Below are positions 25,125 to 33,450 of a stretch of DNA of 64,000 bases, one piece after another; position 1 is the first letter of the stretch; every line of letters begins with the position of its first letter. The notes beneath the pieces were generated by a model. It was given only the letters and a program-made list of their open reading frames with translations. It was not told where the DNA came from and did not search any database. A program made the position numbers and the translations under genes. The DNA comes from Pontibacillus yanchengensis (GTDB taxonomy: Bacteria; Bacillota; Bacilli; Bacillales; BH030062). Location: positions 1 through 64,000 of the forward strand of contig NZ_WMEU01000009.1 in assembly GCF_009856295.1 (NCBI RefSeq). Reading direction: 5' to 3'.

Positions 25125-25433
25125 TTATTTATTCATGTTCATATTCATATGTTTGAAATTGGCACTAGGTGCAGCCCCGTTTGTACCATGCATCGATTGG
25201 TACATTTGCTTCATTTCTTTGGTATTCCATTCAGGATGCATATCACTCATGAATTTCTTTGCCTGACCAAAATTGATTTCACCATTTGATTCAAGCATCT
25301 CTTGATGCATGTCACTCATGTCCATCACTTGTTCATTAGGCATTTCCATCTGGTCACTTTGCGCCTGTGCAACGGTAACACCGCCAGCAGCCACTATTCC
25401 AAGAGACAACGCTCCAATAATAATCTTTTTCAT
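25125..25433 (-). CDS. Small Met-rich secreted protein
   Basis: A 102-residue protein with an N-terminal signal peptide (MKKIIIGALSLGIVAAGGVT, cleavage likely after AQA). The mature part is rich in Met and His (20 or so Met) with the repeat-like pieces MSDMHQEM and MSDMHPEWNTKEMKQMYQSMHG; the NFGQxKKFMSDMHP...MYxxMHG pattern occurs in short Bacillaceae exported proteins. Function unknown; metal binding is a guess from composition. ATG 25433 is preceded by AAAGGAG. The only gene of segment 4. Confidence 0.7.
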   Translation of the reverse strand: MKKIIIGALSLGIVAAGGVTVAQAQSDQMEMPNEQVMDMSDMHQEMLESNGEINFGQAKKFMSDMHPEWNTKEMKQMYQSMHGTNGAAPSANFKHMNMNMNK

Positions 25434-25795
25434 TTTAATCAACTCCTTTATGTGATACCTACATCATGAAGGAGAAATATCAAGAATCTATCGAGAAAAT
25501 ATGAAGGATTATGGACAGTTTATGTTATAACTCCAAGTAGCTAAACTTCATCTTGAAATATAGTAAAACCAAGGACAATTTTATAGTTTCTAACCTCGGA
25601 CGTATCGGCAAGGGAGAGGTTGTTCAGTACTTCATATCAGAAGGTAATATGTCAATATGTCTGACTGGATTTTGACTGGATATTATTCATGAACTTAGAT
25701 GTTTTATTTAACATCAATCTAAGTCCTGTAAGATTCAAGCACTGATAATATAACGTTTTTGTGCGTTTTTTTAGTATTTCACCAATTCAAGGAAT
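25434..25795. other. Non-coding right end of segment 4
   Basis: No gene. It holds the upstream region of the secreted peptide and, at about 25655-25755, the stretch that resembles 21075-21165 before attachment copy 3. A direct repeat of GACTGGAT (25663 and 25675) is inside it. Confidence 0.45.
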
Positions 25796-25810
25796 GGCGG
25801 CATGATGTAA
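25796..25810 (+). other. Attachment-site core, copy 5 (right end of array)
   Basis: GGCGGCATGATGTAA, identical to the groEL end, followed by GCTAGCCCTGAACCCCTTGG and then the clearest groEL-type terminator. The inverted TTGCTAAC (as GTTAGCAA) is at 25857-25864, with AGCTAAC at 25867-25873. This is probably the original chromosomal right junction. Confidence 0.78.
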
Positions 25811-25890
25811 GCTAGCCCTGAACCCCTTGGTATACACAAGGCTTTTAAGCGAAATTGTTAGCAAAAAGCTAACCGTTGATAACTATAATT

Positions 25891-25937
25891 AGATGCTTCT
25901 CAAAAGTTATATAAACTTTTGAGAAGCATCTTTTTTT
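25891..25937 (+). terminator. groEL-type terminator after attachment copy 5
   Basis: AGATGCTTCTCAAAAGTT-ATATA-AACTTTTGAGAAGCATCT followed by eight T: an 18-bp stem. Possibly the original groEL terminator, displaced 12 kb by insertions. No gene is seen between here and 26188. Confidence 0.9.
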
Positions 25938-26117
25938 TCGAATGAATTTATTTATGTCATATAATTCATATACTAGTTGTAAGAGTCTTTTTATGTTGCT
26001 TTAAAAGTAAGCGTAAACTAAGCTGATTGATTAAGGCTATCTCTATCATCCTTCAGCAACATCTTTGCCTGTGAAAGCAAGGAATTATTTCCCATAACAA
26101 TCATAATAGTCAGAATA

Positions 26118-26146
26118 TTGACATATTTATTGCGCTTCGCTATACT
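26118..26146 (+). promoter_or_regulatory. Sigma-A promoter of eutWV
   Basis: TTGACA (26118-26123), 17-base spacer, TATACT (26141-26146). A near-perfect promoter about 43 bases before the kinase start, with no terminator in the leader, so the regulators should be made constitutively. Confidence 0.85.
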
Positions 26147-26188
26147 CTCAACTAGATGAATGAGTATTCAAGAATAGGGAGAAATCAA

Positions 26189-27616
26189 ATGACAACAAAC
26201 TATCAAACAATAGAATCCCTATGTACCAATAATACGAATCTCTCAATAAATGATATCTATCAAATTTATGATGTATCACGTTCATTGCAAATAATGGCTG
26301 ACCTTGCAAAGGCAAATGTTTTTATTGATTGTTTAGTATCTGACGAAAAGCATGCAATTGTGGTGGCGGAAGCATCCCCCAATACAGCACCTCCAGTTTA
26401 TGAGAATAGTGTTGTCGGGACCATTGCTTATCAAACATTCGAGCCTGGCGTGATGTATTGTCTTACGACTGGGAATACGATGACCTCAAACCGAGCGTTT
26501 ACACAAGAGAGAAAGAAAGTTGAACAAAGTGTTGTTCCTATTTTTTCTGAGGACAACCAAGTTATAGGAGTGGTCATAAAGGAGAAAAGCATTGGAGATC
26601 AAGTTGAACACCAAGCAGAAATGAAAGCGGTATCAAAAACAGCTGAATCCCTTGGAGGCTTGTTAATTGATGAGAAAGAGAACGAGCCTTTTGTTCCTGA
26701 ACTTATGGAAGAAGCTGTTTTTTATATTTCTATGGATGGTAGATTGGTGTATTCAAATCCTACTGCGATTAATCTTTCGGATGAATTGCTTGGTAATCCA
26801 TGCAACAATGGTGAGAACTTATTAGAGTATTTACCATTTCTTAAAGACGTAGTAAATAATTCTCAGCACATGCTAGTGCAAGAACAAGAAGTGTATAATA
26901 AAACGTTAAAGATTAAAAAGATTCGAGTGCCTTATCATGATATACACAATGGTGTTTTTATCATCATTAGAGACTTAACGGAGCTTCGAAAGAAAGAAAA
27001 GGAATTAATTCAAAAGTCGGTAGCGATACAAGAGATTCATCACCGAGTAAAGAATAATTTGCAAACAGTTGCAAGCCTCTTGCGTCTTCAAATGAGACGA
27101 GGTGTGCCAGAAGATAGTAAAGTATATTTTCTAGAAAGCTTAAATCGAATTTTAAGTATAGCTTCTGTTTATGAAGTAATCTTATCAAATAGCAATATTG
27201 ATGAAGTAGATATTTTCGAACTGACTGAAAAGATAGCGAAGCTTTTAGTCAATGATGCAACGTATGAGGGGCAACGAATTACGTTTGATATAGAGGGAGA
27301 GAGTCTTTCGGTTGAATCTAACCGTGCTGTATCAGTAGCTCTTATCGTGAACGAGCTGATTCAAAATTGCGTGAATCATGCTTTTACAAATGGAATTGGA
27401 GGGCATATCCATGTCCTATTCCAACAATACGAAGAACAAATAGAGATTGGAGTCCAAGATAATGGTATTGGATACAGTAATTCGGATTCACCTTCATTAG
27501 GTTTGAATATCGTAAAGAGAATGGTTGAATTCGACTTATCCGGTGTGTTCCATATAGAGGGCAATGAGTCCGGAACGAAAGCTAACTTCCGTTTTCCTGA
27601 AGAAAGGAGGGTGTAG
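26189..27616 (+). CDS. eutW: Ethanolamine-sensing histidine kinase EutW
   Basis: Soluble sensor kinase of 475 residues that phosphorylates the antiterminator EutV when ethanolamine is present. The N-terminal ~170 residues form the PdtaS/EutW GAF-like sensor (VFIDCLVSDEKHAIVVAEA), then a PAS-like region (AVFYISMDGRLVYSNPTAI), a HisKA_2 phosphoacceptor IQEIHHRVKNNLQTVASLL and an HATPase domain (ALIVNELIQNCVNHAF, VQDNGIGY, LGLNIVKRMV). No membrane segments. I chose ATG 26189 because AGGGAG precedes it; ATG 26156 has no ribosome site. One base from eutV. Confidence 0.9.
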   Translation: MTTNYQTIESLCTNNTNLSINDIYQIYDVSRSLQIMADLAKANVFIDCLVSDEKHAIVVAEASPNTAPPVYENSVVGTIAYQTFEPGVMYCLTTGNTMTSNRAFTQERKKVEQSVVPIFSEDNQVIGVVIKEKSIGDQVEHQAEMKAVSKTAESLGGLLIDEKENEPFVPELMEEAVFYISMDGRLVYSNPTAINLSDELLGNPCNNGENLLEYLPFLKDVVNNSQHMLVQEQEVYNKTLKIKKIRVPYHDIHNGVFIIIRDLTELRKKEKELIQKSVAIQEIHHRVKNNLQTVASLLRLQMRRGVPEDSKVYFLESLNRILSIASVYEVILSNSNIDEVDIFELTEKIAKLLVNDATYEGQRITFDIEGESLSVESNRAVSVALIVNELIQNCVNHAFTNGIGGHIHVLFQQYEEQIEIGVQDNGIGYSNSDSPSLGLNIVKRMVEFDLSGVFHIEGNESGTKANFRFPEERRV

Positions 27617-28186
27617 ATGAAGAAAAAGATCTTACTGGCAGAAGATGAATCTATTGTAAGAATGGATACATCGATGATGCTTCAGGATGCAGGGTTTGAT
27701 GTTGTAGGCGAGGCAGAGGATGGAGAGAAAGCCATTAGCCTAGCCCATCAATTAGAGGTAGATTTAATTATAATGGATATCAAAATGCCGAATTTAGGAG
27801 GGTTAAAAGCTAGTAAGATCATAGGCGATAAATATAATGTACCTATATTGCTTCTTACAGCATATAGTCAGAAAGAATACATTGAAAAAGCAAAAGAAGC
27901 TAACATTGTTGGTTATATAGTGAAACCCGTCTCGGAAGAACAGTTTATACCATCTGTAGAAATGGCTATTCATCAAGGAGAAGTTTCAGAGAAATACCGA
28001 GATGAAGTAAATAAGGCTGATCAGCGACTGGAAGAAAGAAAGATAATTGAGCAGGCAAAAGGAATTTTAATCGATCAATTCGGTTACACAGAAGACTCGT
28101 CGTTTAAAAAAATAAGGAAAATCAGCATGAATAAGCAGATGAACCTAGAGAAAGTTGCTAGAAGGATTATTAAAAAGTACTCTTAG
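27617..28186 (+). CDS. eutV: ANTAR-domain response regulator / antiterminator EutV
   Basis: A 189-residue regulator. The receiver domain (LLAEDESIVRMD, phosphoacceptor Asp in LIIMDIKMP near residue 55, LLTAYSQ, GYIVKPV) is joined by a coiled coil to a C-terminal ANTAR RNA-binding domain (RKIIEQAKGILIDQFGYTED, then NLEKVARRII). In Enterococcus and related bacteria phosphorylated EutV binds twin hairpins in eut leaders and prevents termination. Three matching leaders lie downstream. Its ATG immediately follows the eutW TAG, with AAAGGAGGG before it. Confidence 0.93.
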   Translation: MKKKILLAEDESIVRMDTSMMLQDAGFDVVGEAEDGEKAISLAHQLEVDLIIMDIKMPNLGGLKASKIIGDKYNVPILLLTAYSQKEYIEKAKEANIVGYIVKPVSEEQFIPSVEMAIHQGEVSEKYRDEVNKADQRLEERKIIEQAKGILIDQFGYTEDSSFKKIRKISMNKQMNLEKVARRIIKKYS

Positions 28187-28214
28187 AATTTTGGAGACTA
28201 CAAGTGAAGAAAAG

Positions 28215-28270
28215 CTAGCAAAGGTGCTAGAGAGACAGTGGGGACACTACTGTCTTTCTAGCACCTTTTT
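28215..28270 (+). promoter_or_regulatory. EutV-type antiterminator hairpin and terminator before eutH
   Basis: A short hairpin CTAGC-AAAGGT-GCTAG (28215-28230) has a six-base loop with A1 and G4, the ANTAR-target pattern. Its 3' half is also the 5' arm of a 19-bp terminator (28221-28269, AAGGTGCTAGAGAGACAGT with its near-complement, then TTTTT). The two structures are mutually exclusive. A second, upstream hairpin (P1) expected from the family is not clear in the sequence. Confidence 0.78.
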
Positions 28271-28306
28271 AATTATATAAACTTATAAGAAAAGAGGAGA
28301 GGTATT

Positions 28307-29602
28307 GTGGTAATTATAGGGGATATAGTCATTTACATCATTATGGCTTGTGCGGTTGCTGGAGCGATTGCTTCAATTAAAAATAGTGAAACAGGTATTG
28401 GTGGACAGTTTATGGAAGGGATTCATTCCATAGGTCACATATTCGTACCAGCTGCTGGTATTATGGCTTCGATTCCATACTTATCCTGGTTTATTGATAA
28501 GGTATTTGGGCCGTTGTTTGAACGTATAGGTGCTGATCCAGCGATTGCTGCTACAGCAATTTTGGCTTCTGATATGGGAGGATATCAATTAGCTGAAGCA
28601 TTACATGAGACATACGAAGGTTGGATAATGGCATTGATAGTAGGCTTTATGGCAGGAGCTACCATTGTATTCTCTATTCCAATGGGGCTGGCCATGCTAG
28701 ATGAACGTGACCATAAATATATGGCACTTGGGATTATGTCTGGTTTACTAACCATTCCCATTGGAGTATTTATCGCAAGTTCTATCATCGCTATCACCAA
28801 TTCTAAAGTGCGTGATGTGATTTCAACTACATCAGAATCTACTTATGAATTCACCTTAAGCTATGCAAAAATACTGGCCAATTTAACACCACTTCTCATT
28901 TTTGTGGTCATATTGGCGGCGGGTCTCTATTTCTTCTCGGATCAAATGATAAAAGGATTTATGTGGTTTGGGCGCATTATGGATGCTGGTATTAAGCTAG
29001 TGCTCGTTTTTTCCATTGTAGAGATTTTTACCGGTCTCTTTTCTAATGTTTTAGGAGGATGGGGATTTGACCCTATAATGGCTGATTCTGAAGATCAATT
29101 CCGAGCACTTGAAACCGCAGGGTATATCGGAATTATGTTAGCGGGAGCATTTCCGATGGTTTACTTGCTACAAAAATATGCCGGAGCTGCATTAGAATCC
29201 TTTGGTCGTAAATTTGGATTAAGTAAACAAGGTAGTGCTGGAATCATCGCGACAATCGCAAATATTTTGGCTATGTTTAAATTAGTCCGTAGTATGCCAC
29301 CTAAGGACAAAGTTATTAATATCGCTTTTGGGGTTTGTTCTGCCTTTTTATTAGGGGATCACTTATCCTTTACTGCCAATTTCCAGCCAACGCTTATACT
29401 ACCAATTATCTTAGGAAAGTTATCTGCTGGTCTCATTGCGATTGCCTTTGCATATAAGCTATCTATTCCGAAGGCCCGAGAATTAGAAAAAATAGATCGT
29501 GAAAACGGAATAATTGGCAAGGATGAATACATTGAGAGTGAAGAGTTCGAAGATCAAGTAGTTGCTGCTGAATATGAATATGAACAAACACATGTCAAGT
29601 AG
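28307..29602 (+). CDS. eutH: Ethanolamine transporter EutH
   Basis: A 431-residue polytopic membrane protein of the EutH family, thought to take up ethanolamine at low concentration or low pH. About ten hydrophobic helices; typical segments are GADPAIAATAILASDMGGYQ, GAFPMVYLLQKY, LGDHLSFTANFQPTLILPII and LGKLSAGL. An acidic C-terminal tail of ~40 residues follows. The start is GTG 28307 with GAGGAGAGG upstream. First gene of the antiterminator-controlled part of the operon. A diverged homologue lies at 58061-59149. Confidence 0.92.
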   Translation: MVIIGDIVIYIIMACAVAGAIASIKNSETGIGGQFMEGIHSIGHIFVPAAGIMASIPYLSWFIDKVFGPLFERIGADPAIAATAILASDMGGYQLAEALHETYEGWIMALIVGFMAGATIVFSIPMGLAMLDERDHKYMALGIMSGLLTIPIGVFIASSIIAITNSKVRDVISTTSESTYEFTLSYAKILANLTPLLIFVVILAAGLYFFSDQMIKGFMWFGRIMDAGIKLVLVFSIVEIFTGLFSNVLGGWGFDPIMADSEDQFRALETAGYIGIMLAGAFPMVYLLQKYAGAALESFGRKFGLSKQGSAGIIATIANILAMFKLVRSMPPKDKVINIAFGVCSAFLLGDHLSFTANFQPTLILPIILGKLSAGLIAIAFAYKLSIPKARELEKIDRENGIIGKDEYIESEEFEDQVVAAEYEYEQTHVK

Positions 29603-29618
29603 TAAGGAGAGGTAGCTA

Positions 29619-29960
29619 ATGAGCGAAGAGAAAAAGCGATTTATACAAGAATTTGTCCCTGGTAAGCAACTAACGTTAAGTCATTTGATTGCAAACCCAG
29701 ATGCAGAGATGTTTGAGAAGTTGGGGTTAGAAGAATCGGGAGCTATCGGGATTCTCACACTAACTCCAAGCGAAACAGTCATTATTGCGGGTGATTATGC
29801 TACCAAGGCAGCGAATGTAAAGTTAGGCTTTTTGGATCGGTTTACAGGCAGTTTAGTTATAGTTGGGAGTGTTGCCGAAGTGGAAACAGCCATGTATGAA
29901 GTAAATCAATTCCTTCTTGAAAAATTAGCCTATACTCCTGCTGAGATTACTAAGTCTTAA
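29619..29960 (+). CDS. eutS: Microcompartment shell protein EutS
   Basis: A 113-residue circularly permuted BMC-H shell protein. FIQEFVPGKQLTLSHLIANP at the start and GAIGILTLTPSETVIIAGDYATKAANVKLGFLDRFTGSLV in the middle match EutS; the hexamer tiles the compartment facets and edges. AAGGAGAGG lies before ATG 29619. It follows eutH by 16 bases. Confidence 0.94.
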   Translation: MSEEKKRFIQEFVPGKQLTLSHLIANPDAEMFEKLGLEESGAIGILTLTPSETVIIAGDYATKAANVKLGFLDRFTGSLVIVGSVAEVETAMYEVNQFLLEKLAYTPAEITKS

Positions 29961-29976
29961 AGAAGTAGGTGGTAAG

Positions 29977-30489
29977 ATGAAGCAAAATAGGGGAATGTTC
30001 ATAGGTTCTATGGAAGCGGGGAAATCTACGTTAGCTCAGGCATTACTAGGATATGAACCGAAAGCACTGAAAACACAGTCCCTCACATATAAAGATTGGA
30101 TTGTAGATACACCAGGCGAATACACGGAAAATCCGATGTTCTATAAGAACATTATGGCTACTTCACTAGAGGTAACACACGTGCTTTTTGTACAAGATGC
30201 TACGAAAAAGAAAGTTTTCTTTCCACCTAATTTTAGTACAGGTTTAAATAAACTACCCATAGGTGTTGTTACAAAAGCGGATCATGTGGAAGCAGATATT
30301 TCAAAGGCAGTTAATCGCTTAAGAACAACCATTCCTAAAGGTCCTATTGTGATTACTTCAGCAGTAAAAGGAATGGGACTTAAGGCTATAAAGGATTTAG
30401 TAGCCTGTAATAGTATGAAAGAGATGGAAGACTACGTTGAAAGCCAAGAGGGTGATGACACAATCTTTATGAAATCCTTTACAAACTAA
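29977..30489 (+). CDS. eutP: EutP/PduV family small GTPase-like protein
   Basis: A 170-residue P-loop protein: G1 GSMEAGKSTL near residues 10-19, G3 IVDTPGEYTENP, and the G4-like VTKADHVE. In other bacteria EutP is reported to be an acetate kinase or GTPase linked to the compartment; the exact role here is not shown by the sequence. AGGTGG precedes ATG. Sixteen bases after eutS and before the eutA leader. Confidence 0.88.
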   Translation: MKQNRGMFIGSMEAGKSTLAQALLGYEPKALKTQSLTYKDWIVDTPGEYTENPMFYKNIMATSLEVTHVLFVQDATKKKVFFPPNFSTGLNKLPIGVVTKADHVEADISKAVNRLRTTIPKGPIVITSAVKGMGLKAIKDLVACNSMKEMEDYVESQEGDDTIFMKSFTN

Positions 30490-30542
30490 TGAAAATATTC
30501 TAACATTTTGAATAAGATAACTAATTAACAAGTAAATTATTA

Positions 30543-30604
30543 TAGGCAAAGGCGCCTAATGCATACCAAACGACAGAGGTTTGGGCTGTATTAGGCGCCT
30601 TTTT
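30543..30604 (+). promoter_or_regulatory. EutV-type antiterminator hairpin and terminator before eutA
   Basis: TAGGC-AAAGGC-GCCTA (30543-30558) has a hexaloop with A1 and G4, as before eutH. Its 3' half overlaps the terminator arm AAGGCGCCTAAT (30549-30560), which pairs with ATTAGGCGCCTT (30590-30601) before a T run. The terminator loop contains a further stem (CCAAAC/GTTTGG). Confidence 0.8.
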
Positions 30605-30625
30605 ATTTGTGAAAGGGCGAGTGAG

Positions 30626-32050
30626 ATGGCGAGAGGAACCGAAACCATACTAAGTGCAGGGATTGATATAGGAACCAGCACGACAAAAATAGTAATTAGT
30701 AAACTCTCCTTACGTAATACTGCAGGGTTAACTCACATGCCTCGTATTGAAATTACAGAGAAGGAAATGATTCATAAAAGCCCTGTCATCAGGACGCCAT
30801 TTCGCACAGAGAAAGAAATTGATATGAAAAAGGTAGAAGAGTTTGTGCGAACTCAATACCAAAAGGCTGACATAAACGCAGAGGAAATTAAGACAGGAGC
30901 GGTGATCATTACCGGAGAATCTTCCACGAAATCAAATGCCCAAGAACTTATTGGGCAGATTTCAGAATATGCAGGTGATTTCTTAGTTGCGACAGCTGGT
31001 CCAGATTTAGAAAGCATTATTGCAGCTAAAGGGTCAGGTGCAGTAGAACTCTCCCAATCAACAAGTAAGACAGTAGCAAATATTGATATCGGAGGAGGAA
31101 CTGCTAATGTAGCAGTCTACCAGTATGGAAAGCTCCTTGGTACGTGCACCTTGCATGTAGGGGGAAAACTAATTGAATGGAATAAAGGGAAAATTGAGTA
31201 CATTTCACCGTTCATTAAAGAAGCAAACAAGCAAAGTGGTATAAACCTTCAAGAAGGTGATCACGTTTCGGATGAAATACTTAAGGAAGTTACCAACTTA
31301 ATGGCGCAGACAATAGTGGATATGTGCGAACTGAAGATAGAGGAAAATCATCCTTTGTTGTTAGGTGAGCTACCTAATTGGGAGAAATCTATTGATATTG
31401 TGACATTTTCAGGCGGGGTGTCCGAATGTATGTATTACCCTGACTCATGTAACCAGGAGCAATTGTACAACGATGTTGGAGGACTATTGGCTAAATCCAT
31501 TATTAATCATGATGGGTTATCAGCTTTTGAAGTGAAGCGACCAAAGGAAACCGTAAGAGCTACCGTCTTAGGTGCCGGAACCCAAACAACAGAGATAAGT
31601 GGTTCTACGATTTTGGTTGATAATGGAGTGTTACCACTACATAACATTCCTGTTTACAATATCAGTTTTGAAGATGGTTTTCCTGAGACACTTTCACGTC
31701 TTCCAGAAGACATGAAGCGGGGGATTGATTTATATGATCCTCATCAGGAAGGAGTGAATTTTGCTCTTTATCTATATGATTTGCCAGTATTAGGTTTTAA
31801 AGATATTCAACGATTAGCTAAAAGCCTTGTAGAAGCGAACCAACAAAAGGTTACTACACAACCTTTATTGGTGGTGTTCGAACGAGATTTAGCGAAATCC
31901 CTTGGTCAAACGATACAGGTTCAATATCCTGATGTACAGCTTGTGTGCATCGACCAAATTAAAGTAGAGCATGGAGATTATTTAGATATAGGAAATATCC
32001 TAACATCAGGCGTCGCTCCAGTTGTCCTGAAAACATTAACATTTCAATAA
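30626..32050 (+). CDS. eutA: Ethanolamine ammonia-lyase reactivating factor EutA
   Basis: A 474-residue ASKHA-fold ATPase that exchanges damaged cobalamin out of EutBC. The N-terminus SAGIDIGTSTTKIVIS (phosphate 1), GGGTANVAVYQYG (phosphate 2) and TFSGGVSECMY are conserved. ATG 30626 gives MARGTETILSAGIDIG; an in-frame start at 30581 lies inside the terminator and is not used. GAGTGAG is the likely ribosome site. Begins the second antiterminator-controlled block, 17 bases before eutB. Confidence 0.92.
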   Translation: MARGTETILSAGIDIGTSTTKIVISKLSLRNTAGLTHMPRIEITEKEMIHKSPVIRTPFRTEKEIDMKKVEEFVRTQYQKADINAEEIKTGAVIITGESSTKSNAQELIGQISEYAGDFLVATAGPDLESIIAAKGSGAVELSQSTSKTVANIDIGGGTANVAVYQYGKLLGTCTLHVGGKLIEWNKGKIEYISPFIKEANKQSGINLQEGDHVSDEILKEVTNLMAQTIVDMCELKIEENHPLLLGELPNWEKSIDIVTFSGGVSECMYYPDSCNQEQLYNDVGGLLAKSIINHDGLSAFEVKRPKETVRATVLGAGTQTTEISGSTILVDNGVLPLHNIPVYNISFEDGFPETLSRLPEDMKRGIDLYDPHQEGVNFALYLYDLPVLGFKDIQRLAKSLVEANQQKVTTQPLLVVFERDLAKSLGQTIQVQYPDVQLVCIDQIKVEHGDYLDIGNILTSGVAPVVLKTLTFQ

Positions 32051-32067
32051 AAGAAGGGAGGGGAACA

Positions 32068-33435
32068 ATGTTGAAGTTATCGACAAGTCATCTAGGGGAA
32101 ACCTTTTCTTTTGATTCTTTAAAGACTCTTTTTGCAAAAGCAAATGAAGAGAAGTCAGGTGATTACTTAGCAGGAATTGGGGCAGAAAGTGCACAAGAGC
32201 GTATGGCAGCTAAAACCGTCTTAAGTCAAATCACTTTACAAGATATAAGGGAAAACCCGCTTCTATCTGAATCTGAAGATGAAGTTTCAAAGATTATTGA
32301 AAATGATATAAACGAACCTATCTATCAATCTATTCAACATTGGACCGTTGCTGAACTTCGGGAGTATGTCTTATCAAACGAAGTTATCGGAGAAGATCTA
32401 AAGCGTGTAAGTCGTGGCCTTACGAGTGAAATGATTGCAGCTGTGGCAAAGTTAATGTCCAACTTAGACTTAATATTTGCTGCAAATAAATTAGAAGTTG
32501 TAACAAAATGCAACATCTCAATTGGTCAAAAAGGAACTCTAGCCTCAAGACTCCAACCTAACCACCCAACTGACGACATTGAGGGGATGCTCGCTTCCTT
32601 AAGAGAAGGTTTATCATTTGGGGCTGGTGATGCAGTAATTGGTATTAACCCAGTGGAAGAATCAGTGGAGAGTGTAAAGAGAATGCTTCATGCTAGTCAT
32701 GAGTTTATTGAAGAATGGAACATTCCAACACAAAATTGTGTGCTAGCTCATGTCACAGCACAAATGAAAGCGATTCAACAAGGTGCGCCTGCTGATATGA
32801 TCTTCCAGAGTATTGCCGGAACAGAGACTGCGAATAGCTCTTTTGGAATTGATGCTAACATCCTTCATGAAGCAAATGAATTAGCAAAAGTAAAAGGGAT
32901 GGGAACTGGCCCTCAACGACTGTACTTTGAAACTGGCCAAGGGTCAGAGTTATCTGCTGAAGCTCATCATGACATTGATCAAATGACGCTTGAAGCGAGA
33001 AACTATGGATTCGCGAGACATTATGATCCCTTCATCGTTAATACAGTGGTTGGATTCATTGGTCCAGAGTACTTGTATAACAATAAACAAGTATTACGAG
33101 CAGGACTTGAGGATCACTTTATGGGGAAGATGCACTTACTACCAATGGGGGTAGATATCTGTTATACCAATCATACCAAAGCCAATCAAAATGATATGGA
33201 GGACTTAGGTGTCTTACTCACAACAGCTGATGTGAATTTTATCATTGCCACTCCAATGGGGGATGATTGTATGTTGAATTATCAATCAATGAGTTATCAC
33301 GATATTGCTACGCTTCGTCAAACATTTAGAAAGCGGCCGTCCCCTCAATTTGAAAAATGGCTTGAGAATATGGGGATTATGGAAAACGGTATGCTTACTA
33401 CTAAAGCTGGGGATCCAACAATTTTTCAGATATAA
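32068..33435 (+). CDS. eutB: Ethanolamine ammonia-lyase large subunit EutB (copy 1)
   Basis: The catalytic TIM-barrel subunit of the adenosylcobalamin-dependent lyase that splits ethanolamine to acetaldehyde and ammonia. The 455-residue product has EEKSGDYLAGIGAESAQERM, GLTSEMIAAVAKLMSNLDL, the GAGDAVIGINPVEESVESV block, TQNCVLAHVTAQM, FETGQGSELSAEAHHDIDQM and GDDCMLNYQSMSYHD. Length is normal. GAAGGGAGGGG precedes ATG 32068. Paired with eutC 15 bases on. About 60-65% similar by eye to copy 2 at 40207. Confidence 0.95.
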   Translation: MLKLSTSHLGETFSFDSLKTLFAKANEEKSGDYLAGIGAESAQERMAAKTVLSQITLQDIRENPLLSESEDEVSKIIENDINEPIYQSIQHWTVAELREYVLSNEVIGEDLKRVSRGLTSEMIAAVAKLMSNLDLIFAANKLEVVTKCNISIGQKGTLASRLQPNHPTDDIEGMLASLREGLSFGAGDAVIGINPVEESVESVKRMLHASHEFIEEWNIPTQNCVLAHVTAQMKAIQQGAPADMIFQSIAGTETANSSFGIDANILHEANELAKVKGMGTGPQRLYFETGQGSELSAEAHHDIDQMTLEARNYGFARHYDPFIVNTVVGFIGPEYLYNNKQVLRAGLEDHFMGKMHLLPMGVDICYTNHTKANQNDMEDLGVLLTTADVNFIIATPMGDDCMLNYQSMSYHDIATLRQTFRKRPSPQFEKWLENMGIMENGMLTTKAGDPTIFQI

Positions 33436-33450
33436 AGGAGGTGAATATAT

